Shown: in pieces, positions 28,601-35,434 of the stretch
How positions within the stretch are numbered: position 1 is the stretch's first letter
Layout of the letters: every line of letters starts with the position of its first letter
DNA from: CAYRTD01 sp964528675
Lineage (GTDB): Bacteria; Bacteroidota; Bacteroidia; Bacteroidales; GCA-2748055
Direction: 5' to 3'
Length of the DNA: 64,000 bases
NCBI GenBank assembly: GCA_964528675.1
Contig: CAZGTU010000017.1
Span: forward strand, 1-64,000
The notes under the pieces: generated by a model
Databases searched by the model: none
The model's input: the letters and a program-made list of their open reading frames with translations, nothing else
What the model was told of the DNA's origin: nothing
Made by a program: the position numbers and the translations under genes

Positions 28601-28829
28601 TCCGGATCACAGCTATTCATGGGATATCACAGGCGGAACAGCGAGTGGTCCTGTTGACAGCCATCAGGTAAGTGTTGACTTTGGAGTGGCAGGCACAGCA
28701 AATATTGAAGTAACAGAAACCAATGATATTAACGGTTGCAGTGCAACAAGCGGAACCCATAATGTAACAGTATACGATAAACCATCGATCGGAGAGATCG
28801 AATCCAATAATAAATTAACAAGAAAATAA
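19635..28829 (+). CDS. Giant multidomain secreted surface protein (about 3,064 residues)
   Basis: From the ATG at 19635 the protein opens with a signal peptide (to about residue 39, ending PLFSQ); an in-frame extension to 19443 lacks signal character. Domain order: a G/N-rich beta-helix-like region (about 40-215); an Ig-like domain with SYQWYQDGNPISG; three Ig-like units of 76-77 residues plus two diverged ones; eight tandem 135-residue PPC-like beta-sandwich units (674-1753); a second beta-helix-like region; then a run of PKD/Ig-like domains. The last domain is PKD-like, with SYSWDITGG. The tail reads GEIESNNKLTRK. No T9SS sorting domain is seen. Likely an adhesin or structural cell-surface protein. 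Three secreted or outer-membrane genes follow in the same direction. Confidence 0.85.
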   Translation: MVFSKGYTFYGRKIARPCVLRYVFVSILVLSASLPLFSQDDISLDNYTGLWTDDLSWTDGTHPGTNDINDDILIKGSIKRSGGLEFKNGNLTVEDTLLIFGDLSLGNNAELNISDGGVVVVYGNYSSINKATVVAGGYLVVMGEFLQQGSSGQGSFEITSGNVFIFDDDPQYHEEGAGYTDLSCPDSEDYPDNCAFGDSADFAADPLSGFVNSGGYEISASGPLTVCGSDGAVDFSVQDLGDSYQWYQDGNPISGANSNIYTANASGNYFVEITQNAFIYSSDTVIFTINPLPVVTFSDPGIIACENDLPFDLTTGNPAGGTYSGNGITTSPEFDPGIAGPGNHIITYSYTDTNGCIDSASQTITVNALPAVSFAVVPDVCENATAFDLTQGIPAGGTYSGPGITSSPEFDPKVAGIGTHAITYTYTDTNGCTDTASQTITVNALPAVSFAVVPDVCENATAFDLTQGSPEGGTYSGPGITTSPEFDPTAPGVGTHSMIYTYNDPNGCVDSATQTITVNPVPVTSFTGLETDYCIKDDSDTLIGNYTPSGIFSGDNISDLGNGTALFTPDTEGVKSVYYKYANINGCVDSISLSTTVHPLPVTQIEGLDSTYALTDAVDTLSGNPSGGVFSGKGINGNQYDPSIAGVGKDTVLYTYTGASGCNSTDTAFTEVFDYDYIAGAITITDLDNWFSGNAVYSTETATADGNVASCWNYGNDHTRWFKFQATTEQLAATFLTGGAYGTARRINAALWEEDATTEVACNRYINNSDSVVVQSLSLTPGNWYYLSVTTGTGGYRGTFSLRVNDQVDYDYYEGAIELTDITNWDSPQAAYTTVGATADRNNASCWNTGPSYNRWFKFQATGNTISVRVRRGGTYGDIRRINAAIWEADGVTEVSCNRYISNDDDVFVESVDLIPGEWYYISVDNNYSSYRGSFSLRLDTRVSYDYKEGAYELQDINNWCSPDAFFTTRGATSDQNAASCWNTSPNYNRWFKFVATTHKINVEVKRGGDQGSIRRINVALWESDGTSQISCNRYVNNDDNVAVGTDQLVPGNTYYISVDNNYSYYRGSFTLCIDDEMDYDYLAGAKDITTLINACSDNAEYTTLGATPDETAPPCWNTSPNYNRWFKFLATTSTINVQLKRGGEFGTLRRAQLALFDSDSSTVLDCNRYVNNDDNIEVSYKGLTPGEWYFISVDNNYSYYRGSFTLCLDDKPGYDFYEGAIELGILRDWSSSNAIYSTLGATPDKNAASCWNTSPNYNRWFKFTATTSQIHIKIRRGGDYGSVRRVNAAIWEEDGVTQVACKRYVYNDEIVEVESINLTPGDTYYLSVDNNYSYYRGTFSLYVNDSVDYDFYEGARDVTSLINSQSELAEYTTVGATSDRNAGSCWNTSPNYNRWFKFRATTPGINIKVLRGGSYGDIRRVNVALFESDGVSELECNRYVNNNDIVELDYEGLTPGNWYYFSVDNNYSYYRGAFTLALNDSVGYDYYEGALELVDINNWSSGNAEFTTIGATPDKDAASCWNTSPNYNRWFKFTATTPVINVEVRRGGDYGTIRRINAAIWEEDGVTQVACNRYIDNNDNVTVGSNTLTPGNTYYISVDNNYSYYRGSFSLYVDNSVDYDFYEGAYEISDLNGWESNPAEFSTIGATPDKNAASCWNTSPNYNRWFKFQAIHSDVSIQVLRGGSYGTVRRINLALWDSNGTDELACSRYSSNNDNVSIAYSGLTPGNWYYISVDNNYSAYRGSFTLQVNNVSGDEYYAIADGDWSIPATWSLSEGGPPALSSPGNGDVVHIKGYNVTVTGTETCAELEVIPDNANTSLEIDAGQLTVNGVFNFINSGSDYDGAISIVNGGNLSVRNNFVMERAGGGNAFQFLIQDNSNFQVENDLKFISSGGSSVNNEFTVSGLSTVLVERDLIFENSGELKSVISLNNTTELTVNRDIQYISDAQDKLEIELNNAAKIKIGRNITRGVDKYGILNSKDNTTVVFESADYLQVIPENAGGGTDSFSYQNIEINNSRITSPQLRVEGPVSVPGVFNLVDGVIQTSASNLLSLENSGSILGGSKNSYIEGPLEIIGDSAVTFPVGKNGMYKPIAISAPALITDAFIAEYFNAEPDALYDISLHESSIDHVSNCEYWEIERSSGSSAVNLTAFWDGSGCCITNLTALKIAAWDGTEWKDYGNGFTNGNVDAGVITSSESIDINSYALTFADNLPVVDLADPGGPYCESAAPVILTGVPQDSNGIFAGEGIIDNGDGTATFSPAIAGNGIHEIEYTYVSGSGCSNSIIREITVFKSPTANVLGTDTVCVGVPNDFSIYLTGTPPWNITYTDGSDTYNVVTSENPYIFTSTNPGTYSVTALTDGSGCAGTDLGNSAVLVNWPHPGKPSTNIFSGTTTFCEGENIILETNPAQIYYWNNGVSTRQNTITESGDYWVSIIDENGCFSDNSDTTTVIVNKTARKPLSISGNDDFCQNQSNTSYSSYSLYADTYNWDLQPSGAGTIIGNGPDIEIDWEDTFSGIAKLSVYGSNVNCGSGPTSDTLYISLDPLPDNPGPISGDQVVCQGQGSLSYSIDPVPNATSYAWNLPANVVFDGSSNGNSITVNYLDNATSGDIQVTAFNPCGASLGSSSVTIDVQTESTDPSGINITNNNICQGTPKTLSVVGGSLGVGATWKWYLDSGFTTSAGPDGPSLIVDPADTTEYWVRAEGFCNNTNAVSGIVFTGIPSVPPTSASSDRNNICPGDGNIILSYTGGSLGDGATAEWYDDAGLTNNIGSGNNLEIPAPATTTTYYVRFEGDCNNTVAESITVNINTLPSGTLSSDDGDNTICSGSSITFTATDGANYEFTVNGGPVQDGPDATYLSSTLSDGDVVGVNVTSAGGCEISYTPITITVNALPSVSFAVVADMCLDAADFTLTEGSPAGGSYSGPGVSGDTFSPSTAGAGTHTITYSYTDSNGCMNSATQAITVNALPTPVISGPAESCLNGNGVFTTPDNPDHSYSWDITGGTASGPVDSHQVSVDFGVAGTANIEVTETNDINGCSATSGTHNVTVYDKPSIGEIESNNKLTRK
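20517..21203 (+). repeat. Three tandem Ig-like repeat units inside the giant gene
   Basis: Units begin at 20517, 20748 and 20976, of 77, 76 and 76 codons. Each contains C-E-N, F-D-L-T, G-G-T-Y-S-G, S-P-E-F-D-P and N-G-C. The second and third units are nearly identical in DNA over their first 65 or so bases, and the 3' ends of the first and second units are nearly identical too, which points to recent duplication. A diverged copy lies far away at 28311-28535. Confidence 0.85.
21654..24893 (+). repeat. Eight tandem 405-bp repeats inside the giant gene
   Basis: Units start at 21654, 22059, 22464, 22869, 23274, 23679, 24084 and 24489, each exactly 405 bp with no insertion or deletion. Each encodes a 135-residue domain with the pattern [DGS]YD[YF], GAT.D, CWN, RWFKF, RRGG, C.RY, W/TYY.SVDNNYS and YRG. 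Two cysteines per unit (in CWN and C.RY) are kept in all eight. The first unit is the most diverged. The fold looks like a PPC-type beta-sandwich. Confidence 0.93.
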
Positions 28830-28875
28830 AATCAAATTATTTAAATACTTAACAAACAATTAAAAACGGACAGTC

Positions 28876-29679
28876 ATGAAAACAAAAATGCTTAACAAAA
28901 TCGCGAAACTTTTTTCAGTAATTGCAATTTCTCTCTTTGTATCCGGGTCAGTTTACGGACAATTTATTGATACCGATACTACCAGTCAAACTCCGCCGCC
29001 TTTTGAGGAACGAAAAGGAAATCTTAGCACTTACGAAATTCCCGGACCGGCTACCGATCAATACAGTTGGCAGGTTTATGGAGGTGAGATTGTAGATCCT
29101 GCTGCAGGTGTAACCGGATCAGGTACATCGGGAGATCCTTATGTGGTTCCATTTACAGTGGGTCAGCAATCTATCCAGGTACAATGGCCGGATGATGACA
29201 GTACTATAACATCCACTTCAGGGAATGTTTCTGTACAAAGGCAGGTTGCCAATCCAACAGTTCAGTGTCCAAGTAATATTCAATCTCTTGACGTAACACT
29301 ATGGAGTAATCCTACAGCCACTATTTTAGATGATGATTATGCTATATGTTCCGAAGATGCGACCAATGGAGACATAACAGTGCAGTTCACCGGTGCTCCC
29401 GATTTTAGCTTTAAATACACAATAACAGATCTTGACGGGACTATCGGTACAGAAGTGGAGGAAACAGGTATTGCGGGAAATACAGCTACCATTCCCATAC
29501 CGGCTAATCTGTTAAATACTAGCAGCACGGAGGACCAGACTTTTGTTGTGACCTTAACAGAGATGAGTGATGGTTTCCAGGGAACCGGTGACCTGATAGA
29601 TGCTTCTTTTACCATCACAGTGCATCCGACTGTTGAAACAGGTGAAATCACCAGTGATAACACTTTGACAAGAGATTAA
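28876..29679 (+). CDS. Small secreted PKD-like protein sharing the giant protein's C-terminal tail
   Basis: A 267-residue protein with a signal peptide (1-29, ending GSVYG). Its first domain is PKD-like, with SWQVYGGEI and VQWPDDD, related by pattern to the last domain of the giant and the first domain of the next gene. A second beta domain follows (CSEDATNGDI to SFTITVHP). The last 13 residues, TGEITSDNTLTRD, match the giant's last 13 at eight positions. There is no sorting domain, lipobox or other anchor. It lies 46 nt after the giant gene in the same direction. Its function is unknown; a linker or assembly subunit is my inference. Confidence 0.75.
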   Translation: MKTKMLNKIAKLFSVIAISLFVSGSVYGQFIDTDTTSQTPPPFEERKGNLSTYEIPGPATDQYSWQVYGGEIVDPAAGVTGSGTSGDPYVVPFTVGQQSIQVQWPDDDSTITSTSGNVSVQRQVANPTVQCPSNIQSLDVTLWSNPTATILDDDYAICSEDATNGDITVQFTGAPDFSFKYTITDLDGTIGTEVEETGIAGNTATIPIPANLLNTSSTEDQTFVVTLTEMSDGFQGTGDLIDASFTITVHPTVETGEITSDNTLTRD

Positions 29680-29841
29680 TTTCAGACCATTAAAGGATAA
29701 AAAGTAATTGACAGTAATAGACCATTCGGTATATCAATTTGAAGTAATGAATTGAATAGATCATAACTATACTAATAGATTGTTCAGATAATAGAATTTA
29801 TTGAGTTAAACATATCATACCAATAAGGCTCATCTAAGCCT

Positions 29842-30846
29842 ATGAGAAGGATAAGGTACATATTATATCTCCTGTTCCTGCTAACGGCAAGCAATGGAGT
29901 TCGTGCACAATACATAAATATTGTCTGTGCGGGCGACTCCGGCGTTGTTTATAAAGTTAGCGGCACAGAAGGATCCACTTTCAACTGGAGGGTGGAAGGA
30001 GGTGCCATTGTATCTGATTGGGGAGATTCGATATCGGTGAACTGGGGGGATGAGGCAGGTGAATATGAAGTATGGGTACAGGAAACCTCGAGACATGGCT
30101 GTCCGGCTGTTCCGGTTTTGGGAACTGTGCTTGTATCCGCCCCGGATATTGATCTGGGTAATGATCTATCGATTTGTGAAGGTGAATCCATAGAAGTAGA
30201 CGCCGATGGTGAGTATTATTCTTACCTGTGGCATAATGGCAGTCAATTCTCGTCAATTATAACTTCAACTGAAGGATATAAGACTGTGAGGGTAACGGAT
30301 GAGTACGGATGTGCCCGGTCAGACAGTGTATATCTTTCGGTTCATGAGCTTCCGGAGGTTGACCTGGGTCCGGATACTGCATTATGTGGGATTGAACAGA
30401 TTATCCTTGATGCAGGACCTGATGGGGTGTTGTTTAACTGGTCTACGGGTGAAACAAACAGGGAGATCATAGTTTATGAAGGAGAAAAAACGATCTGGGT
30501 TGAAGTTACGAATGAGCATAATTGTATTACCTACGATACCATTGCGATAAATCCCTGTTCACCAGAAGACAGGTTTGCAGAGATGCCAACGGCCTTTACC
30601 CCGAATGGAGATGGCAAGAATGATGTATGGAGGATCCCGGAACTTGAGCCATTCCCTGATGCAGAGGTGGAGATCTACGACCGGTGGGGTAATCTGGTAT
30701 ACCGCTCTGAACCGGGTTATTCAGATCCCTGGAATGGTGTAGCTTCAGATGGAAGGACAATGCCAATGGATTCATATTATTTTGTGATTAACCTTAATGA
30801 TGGAAGTTCCGATCCGGTGGTAGGTACAGTAACAATTATTAAGTAA
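29842..30846 (+). CDS. T9SS type-B sorting-domain (gliding motility-associated C-terminal) protein
   Basis: The 334-residue protein has a signal peptide (1-22, ending VRAQ), a PKD-like domain with NWRVEGGAI and VNWGDE, two Ig-like units containing DLGNDLSICEGE and DLGPDTALCG, and a C-terminal CHU_C domain. That domain shows the standard PTAFTPNGDGKNDVW, IYDRWGNLVY, and YYFVINL ending VGTVTIIK. Such type-B domains send cargo through the type IX secretion system and are known to depend on a PorP/SprF partner, which is encoded next. It is probably the cell-surface anchor of this gene set. The 162-nt gap before it shows no promoter or terminator that I recognise. Confidence 0.9.
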   Translation: MRRIRYILYLLFLLTASNGVRAQYINIVCAGDSGVVYKVSGTEGSTFNWRVEGGAIVSDWGDSISVNWGDEAGEYEVWVQETSRHGCPAVPVLGTVLVSAPDIDLGNDLSICEGESIEVDADGEYYSYLWHNGSQFSSIITSTEGYKTVRVTDEYGCARSDSVYLSVHELPEVDLGPDTALCGIEQIILDAGPDGVLFNWSTGETNREIIVYEGEKTIWVEVTNEHNCITYDTIAINPCSPEDRFAEMPTAFTPNGDGKNDVWRIPELEPFPDAEVEIYDRWGNLVYRSEPGYSDPWNGVASDGRTMPMDSYYFVINLNDGSSDPVVGTVTIIK

Positions 30847-30952
30847 TGTCGTAGGAAATAATAAAATATATTAACAAGTGAAGGTTTTTGAGAAAGATGA
30901 GTGTTTGGAAAGCTATGTACGAGTGGGATAATAAGACGTGTAGCGTGATTCT

Positions 30953-31930
30953 ATGAAAAGATTTCTATTCTTAATATTGATATTGGCAGGTTTATTTCAA
31001 CTGAACTTTGCCCAGCAGGTGCCGCTATACAGCCAGTATATGATGAACGGTTTTCTGCTCAATCCCGCCGTTGCCGGTAGTGAGGGTTATACCGCAATTA
31101 ATATTACAGCCAGGGAACAATGGCTTGGATTACAAAATGCACCGCGCACTCATGCCCTCAGCGGACAAACGAGGATATTGAAGAATAGTTATATATCCAA
31201 GAATGCTTCAGTTAAGCGCAGGAGGAGAATGGCTTCAAGGAGTGGTAAAGTTGGCCTGGGCGGATATGTTTTCAATGATAAAAACGGTCCCATCGATCGC
31301 ACAGGAATACAGTTATCCTATGCTTATCACATACGGATGCGACAGTCCCAGCTTTCATTTGGAATATCGGGTATTGCTTATCAGTTTTCCGTTGATGACA
31401 GTAAGATAAGACTGCAGGAACAGGATGATGAGCTTTATATGAATGCCGCTAAATCTGTGTTTATTCCTGATGCAAGCATGGGAGTGTATTTTTCAAATCC
31501 TGAATTTTATGCCGGTTTTTCAGCTTCTCAGCTTTTTCAATCTTCATTAATATTAGGAGAAAGCAAACGATATGCTGAATATAAAATGCGGAGGTATTAC
31601 TATCTTACTGCCGGTTATGATATATACATCAATGATTATTTCACCATAGAGCCGTCTTTCCTTATTAAAGCCAATGAAAACAGTACCTGGCAGGCTGATC
31701 TGAACGCCAAGTTCATTTTTTCCGATGAGTACTGGGGAGGATTATCTTACCGAACCGGAGGAGCAATGGTTTTCATGGGAGGAGTGAAGGTAGATAAATT
31801 TGTTTTCGGCTATGCCTTCGATTATACCCTCAGTTCCATCATGAAAAGAACCTATGGATCACATGAATTCATGATCGCTGTTCTGTTCGGAGATAGCGCG
31901 AGGAGATACAGATGGCTAAACAGGTACTAG
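30953..31930 (+). CDS. PorP/SprF family type IX secretion outer-membrane protein
   Basis: The 325-residue protein has a signal peptide (ending FAQ at residue 21). The family's opening signature follows: QVPLYSQYMMNGFLLNPAVAGSEGY, then REQWLGLQNAPRTHALSG and the GGYVFNDKNGPIDRTG block. The rest alternates as an outer-membrane beta-barrel and ends in the short DYTLSSI...SHEFMI strands. SprF of Flavobacterium supports secretion and anchoring of SprB; paralogues pair with the type-B cargo encoded beside them. Position directly behind the CHU_C gene supports such a pairing here. A basic insertion (KRRRRMASR) near residue 86 is unusual. Confidence 0.92.
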   Translation: MKRFLFLILILAGLFQLNFAQQVPLYSQYMMNGFLLNPAVAGSEGYTAINITAREQWLGLQNAPRTHALSGQTRILKNSYISKNASVKRRRRMASRSGKVGLGGYVFNDKNGPIDRTGIQLSYAYHIRMRQSQLSFGISGIAYQFSVDDSKIRLQEQDDELYMNAAKSVFIPDASMGVYFSNPEFYAGFSASQLFQSSLILGESKRYAEYKMRRYYYLTAGYDIYINDYFTIEPSFLIKANENSTWQADLNAKFIFSDEYWGGLSYRTGGAMVFMGGVKVDKFVFGYAFDYTLSSIMKRTYGSHEFMIAVLFGDSARRYRWLNRY

Positions 31931-32304
31931 GGTTTAAGGGGGTTTAAGGGTTTATTGAAGATGTTTAATTGTTTAATCGTTTAATCGTCTAAGGGTTGAG
32001 GCCTTGTATTTATTCTTCTTCCTTCCAGCTTTGAGCTTTCAGCTTCTTCAGGGGTTGAAGAGTTGAAGGGTTTATAGGTTTATGGTTTATTCTTCTTCCT
32101 TCCAGCTTCCAGCTTTGAGCTTTCAGCTTCTTTGGGGCTTACCGCTCACCGCTTACCGCTCACCGCTTACTGCTCGCTTTGAACACTACCAATGACAGTT
32201 AGATACCCGGATATGCTATTGTGATGCCAGGGCACTGCTACCCCCCCAACCTGAACCATCTCCCATTCATTTTGTTCTTATTTTAAATCATAAATTATTT
32301 TGAC
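31931..32304. repeat. Repeat-rich intergenic region without a gene
   Basis: The 374-nt gap contains three kinds of simple repeat. GGTTTAAGGG occurs twice near 31931-31950, followed by three GTTTAAT-type words. A 38-nt block is seen at 32011-32048 and again at 32088-32132, the second time with an extra TCCAGCT. The 14-nt unit GCTTACCGCTCACC is repeated three times at 32137-32178, the third copy degenerate. No frame, RNA gene or terminator is recognisable. Confidence 0.8.
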
Positions 32305-32628
32305 ATGAAATTAACTGAGAAGAAATGTGTCCCCTGTGAAGGTGGAGTACCAAAAATGAAACCTGGAGAGATTAAGGAATATAATGCCAGTTTGAAAACT
32401 CCCTGGGAAGTGGTGGATGATATGAAAATTCGCAGAACTTTTGAGTTTGACGATTTTAAAGAGACCATGAAATTTGTGAATCAAATTGCTGATCTTGCTG
32501 AACAAGAGGGTCATCATCCCATTATGCATGTTTTTTATGGCAAAGTTGAAGTGGAGTTTTGGACGCATGCTATCATGGGACTTTCTGAAAATGATTTTAT
32601 TATGGCTGCTAAAATCGAAGACTTTTAA
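32305..32628 (+). CDS. phhB: Pterin-4a-carbinolamine dehydratase
   Basis: The 107-residue protein dehydrates 4a-hydroxytetrahydropterin, recycling the cofactor of aromatic amino acid hydroxylases. The family signature is complete: EGHHPIMHVFYGKVEVEFWTHAI with the paired histidines, then GLSENDFIMAAKIE with the aspartate. Length matches the family. No hydroxylase gene is in the window, so it may serve a distant phenylalanine hydroxylase or a second role such as folate metabolism. It is flanked by the repeat-rich gap and a TonB receptor gene. Confidence 0.93.
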   Translation: MKLTEKKCVPCEGGVPKMKPGEIKEYNASLKTPWEVVDDMKIRRTFEFDDFKETMKFVNQIADLAEQEGHHPIMHVFYGKVEVEFWTHAIMGLSENDFIMAAKIEDF

Positions 32629-32696
32629 TCTCTGTTAGCTATATATTCTTGTAAATTTTTAGCTTGTCTCCTTGTTTTATTCTGAACTCAAAATTT

Positions 32697-35381
32697 ATGA
32701 AAGCATTAAAGCTTTGCTTTGGATTACTTTTTTTTGTTGTTTTTTCAGCTTATTCACAGCAAATCATTTCAGCGAGAGTTATTGATAAGATAACACTCCA
32801 ACCTCTTGTTGGAGCGAATGTTAGTGTTGAAACTTATAATGCAGGTACCATTACCGACCAGCAGGGGGAATTCAGCCTTTCGGTAAAAGATACAGGAACT
32901 ATTATTTCAGTTTCTTATATCGGTTATGAGAGCATTTCTTTCACCGCAGGTACCTTCGACGATATTACCGGATTGGAAGAAGGAAAAAATATAATTTTGC
33001 TGGAACCGGTAGTCACGGCATTCGGGAATGAAGTTGTTGTTGTTGGCAATCGGGGGAATTTCAGAACTATAACCTCCTCAGCGGTCCCCGTGGATAATTT
33101 TCCTGAACCTGTTCTTGAGCAAACTGGTAAATATGATCTTAGCCAGCAGTTAAATCGACTGGCGCCATCATTTTATTCAACACGATTGACATATTCTGAT
33201 GCAACAGATCACATGGATCCTGCAACTCTCAGGGGAATGAATCCGGATCAGACTCTTATTCTTGTGAATGGGAAAAGACATCATCCTTCTGCAGTTGTGA
33301 ATACCCTTGGGGTTGTAGGGCGTGGTTCAGTTTTGAACGATCTGAATACCATTCCATCTTCCACAATTGAAAGGGTAGAGATACTGCGTGACGGAGCATC
33401 CGCACAATATGGCTCCGATGCAATAGCCGGAGTTATTAACATTATTTTAAAAGAAGATACCTCCAATCTCAATCTCAGTACGCAACTGGGTCAACGTTAT
33501 GAAGGAGATGGCTTTAAAACCAACTTCGGACTTAATTATGGTTTTGGATTTGAAAATGGAACCAGGATCAATTTTACATTCGAGTACAGGGATCGTGAGG
33601 GTACCAACAGAGCAGGCATTTATGAAGGCCTTATTTACAACACTGATACAGAAGGTGATGGGATAAGCTATGAGGAACATCTTGCCAATGATAACCAGAT
33701 TCTGGAAGACAGGGGATTGACAAGAGAAGATTTCCGGCTCAATCTGGGGAACTCGGAAATGAAAAATATTTCAGTATTTATAAATGCAAACATTCCGCTT
33801 GGGGATAATCTTAGCCTGTATGCATTTGGAGGAATAAATAATCGATACAGTATATCTGCCGGGGATTACAGATTTCCCAACGATCCGGACCGAAACGTTC
33901 CGGAGGTTTATCCCAATGGTTTTCTTCCCCAGATTGAAGCGGGCATGAACGATGAATTTGTTTCACTGGGCCTTGAAGGTAAACTCGGTGGATGGAACTT
34001 TGATCTCAGTAATACCAGCGGAGCAAACAGTATCGATTTTTTTGTTAAAAATTCTATTAATGCTTCAATGGGTGAGAACAGTCCTGCACAATTCGAATCG
34101 GGTAAAATAAGTTTTTTCCAGAACACGGCAAATTTTGATATAAACCAGGATTTTGGAGATAGGTTGAATTTACCAGAACTGACCGTTTCAGCAGGAGCAG
34201 AATACCGTTTTGAAAGATATCAAATATTTTCCGGTGAAGAAGCATCATGGATTAATGAGGACAGAATTTCATTTCCGGGTGCACAGGGTTACCCGGGTTA
34301 TCAGCCTTCCGATGAAGCTGATGAATTAAGAAGCAACTTGGGGGTTTATCTTGATCTTTCTTCAAAACTAAGTCCTTCATTTTATTTAACAGTTGCCGGA
34401 CGTTTTGAGAATTATTCGGATTTTGGGAACAATCTTTCAGGGAAGCTGGCGGCAAGATATTCTATTTTTGATTTTTTGAACCTGAGAGGGTCTGTCAGTA
34501 CAGGTTTCAGAGCTCCTGCATTACATCAGAATTATTACAGTTATACAGGCTCTTATTATTCTGATGGCACACTGTATGAAGTTATGACTGCACCAAATTC
34601 GAGTCTGGTAGCCAACGCATTTGGCATACCCGATCTTCAGGAAGAGACTTCCGTGGGCTATTCCTTTGGGGTGACTTCAAGAACCAATTGGAATACCTTG
34701 CTGACTGTGGATATATATCAGATTGATGTGGAAGACCGGGTTGTGCTCTCAGGATTCTTTTATAAATATTTTGGGTATGATATAGTGGATAGCTTACTCG
34801 CAGATATTCCAAATGTTGGAGCTGCTCAGTTTTTTACCAATGCTATTGATACACGAACAAGAGGAATTGATGTGGTTTTATCACAAAAATTCAGTTTGCC
34901 CCGCAGTATTCTTGGGTTTTATGTTGGATTGAATCTGAATGAGACGAAAATAAAAGATATCAATACCAGTGAGCAAATCGCAGAAAATAATCTTGAAGAA
35001 GTCTTTTTCGATCGACAATCACGTGCATTGGTCGAATTAGCCCAGCCAGGGAGTAAAGTAAATCTTGGCATTGACTATCGATACAGGGACTTTAAAGCAA
35101 ATGTTCATTTTACCCGTTTTGGGGAGGTTTCATACAGAGGCAACATAAGTACTGATCAGGATCAGAATTATTCCCCGAAATGGCTTACTGATTTGCGCCT
35201 GGGTTACAGAATAAGTTATTTCCTTTCAGCATATCTTGGAGCTACTAATCTTTTTGATGTTTATCCGGACAGGAATAATGAAACCCTCGAGAGTATGGGG
35301 CGTTTTCCTTATAACACTGCGGTTACCCAGTTTGGGTTTAATGGTGGGTTTTATTATCTGGGGCTTGAAATTGATTTCTGA
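32697..35381 (+). CDS. TonB-dependent outer-membrane receptor
   Basis: From the ATG at 32697 the protein has 894 residues: signal peptide (1-21, ending SAYSQ), a CarboxypepD_reg-like domain (about 24-105, ARVIDKITLQPLVGANV, TDQQGEFSL), a plug domain with LRGMNPDQTLILVNGKR and IERVEILRDGASAQYGSDAIAGVINI, and a 22-strand-type barrel ending in an aromatic YLGLEIDF. It imports a large ligand across the outer membrane using TonB energy. The plug resembles iron-complex-type receptors rather than SusC, and no SusD partner follows. The ligand is unknown. An earlier TTG start at 32664 would bury the signal peptide. Confidence 0.9.
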   Translation: MKALKLCFGLLFFVVFSAYSQQIISARVIDKITLQPLVGANVSVETYNAGTITDQQGEFSLSVKDTGTIISVSYIGYESISFTAGTFDDITGLEEGKNIILLEPVVTAFGNEVVVVGNRGNFRTITSSAVPVDNFPEPVLEQTGKYDLSQQLNRLAPSFYSTRLTYSDATDHMDPATLRGMNPDQTLILVNGKRHHPSAVVNTLGVVGRGSVLNDLNTIPSSTIERVEILRDGASAQYGSDAIAGVINIILKEDTSNLNLSTQLGQRYEGDGFKTNFGLNYGFGFENGTRINFTFEYRDREGTNRAGIYEGLIYNTDTEGDGISYEEHLANDNQILEDRGLTREDFRLNLGNSEMKNISVFINANIPLGDNLSLYAFGGINNRYSISAGDYRFPNDPDRNVPEVYPNGFLPQIEAGMNDEFVSLGLEGKLGGWNFDLSNTSGANSIDFFVKNSINASMGENSPAQFESGKISFFQNTANFDINQDFGDRLNLPELTVSAGAEYRFERYQIFSGEEASWINEDRISFPGAQGYPGYQPSDEADELRSNLGVYLDLSSKLSPSFYLTVAGRFENYSDFGNNLSGKLAARYSIFDFLNLRGSVSTGFRAPALHQNYYSYTGSYYSDGTLYEVMTAPNSSLVANAFGIPDLQEETSVGYSFGVTSRTNWNTLLTVDIYQIDVEDRVVLSGFFYKYFGYDIVDSLLADIPNVGAAQFFTNAIDTRTRGIDVVLSQKFSLPRSILGFYVGLNLNETKIKDINTSEQIAENNLEEVFFDRQSRALVELAQPGSKVNLGIDYRYRDFKANVHFTRFGEVSYRGNISTDQDQNYSPKWLTDLRLGYRISYFLSAYLGATNLFDVYPDRNNETLESMGRFPYNTAVTQFGFNGGFYYLGLEIDF

Positions 35382-35434
35382 TATCGGTTAGTTATATTCC
35401 ATTTTTAGACATTTTTTTTAGACATTTTTTGGAA

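Noticed and set aside
26290..28829. Possible T9SS sorting domain at the C-terminus of the giant
   Set aside because: No FTPNGDG-type or KLxVYP-type signature is present; the end is a PKD-like domain and the short GEIxSxNxLTR tail.
32271..32302. Promoter-like TTTG and TATTTTG pair before phhB
   Set aside because: The -7 word has one base too few and ends 2 nt before the ATG, so the start site would fall inside the gene.
35398..35428. Direct repeat TTTTTAGACATTT downstream of the TonB receptor
   Set aside because: Two short copies only, no inverted pairing; not a terminator or mobile element.
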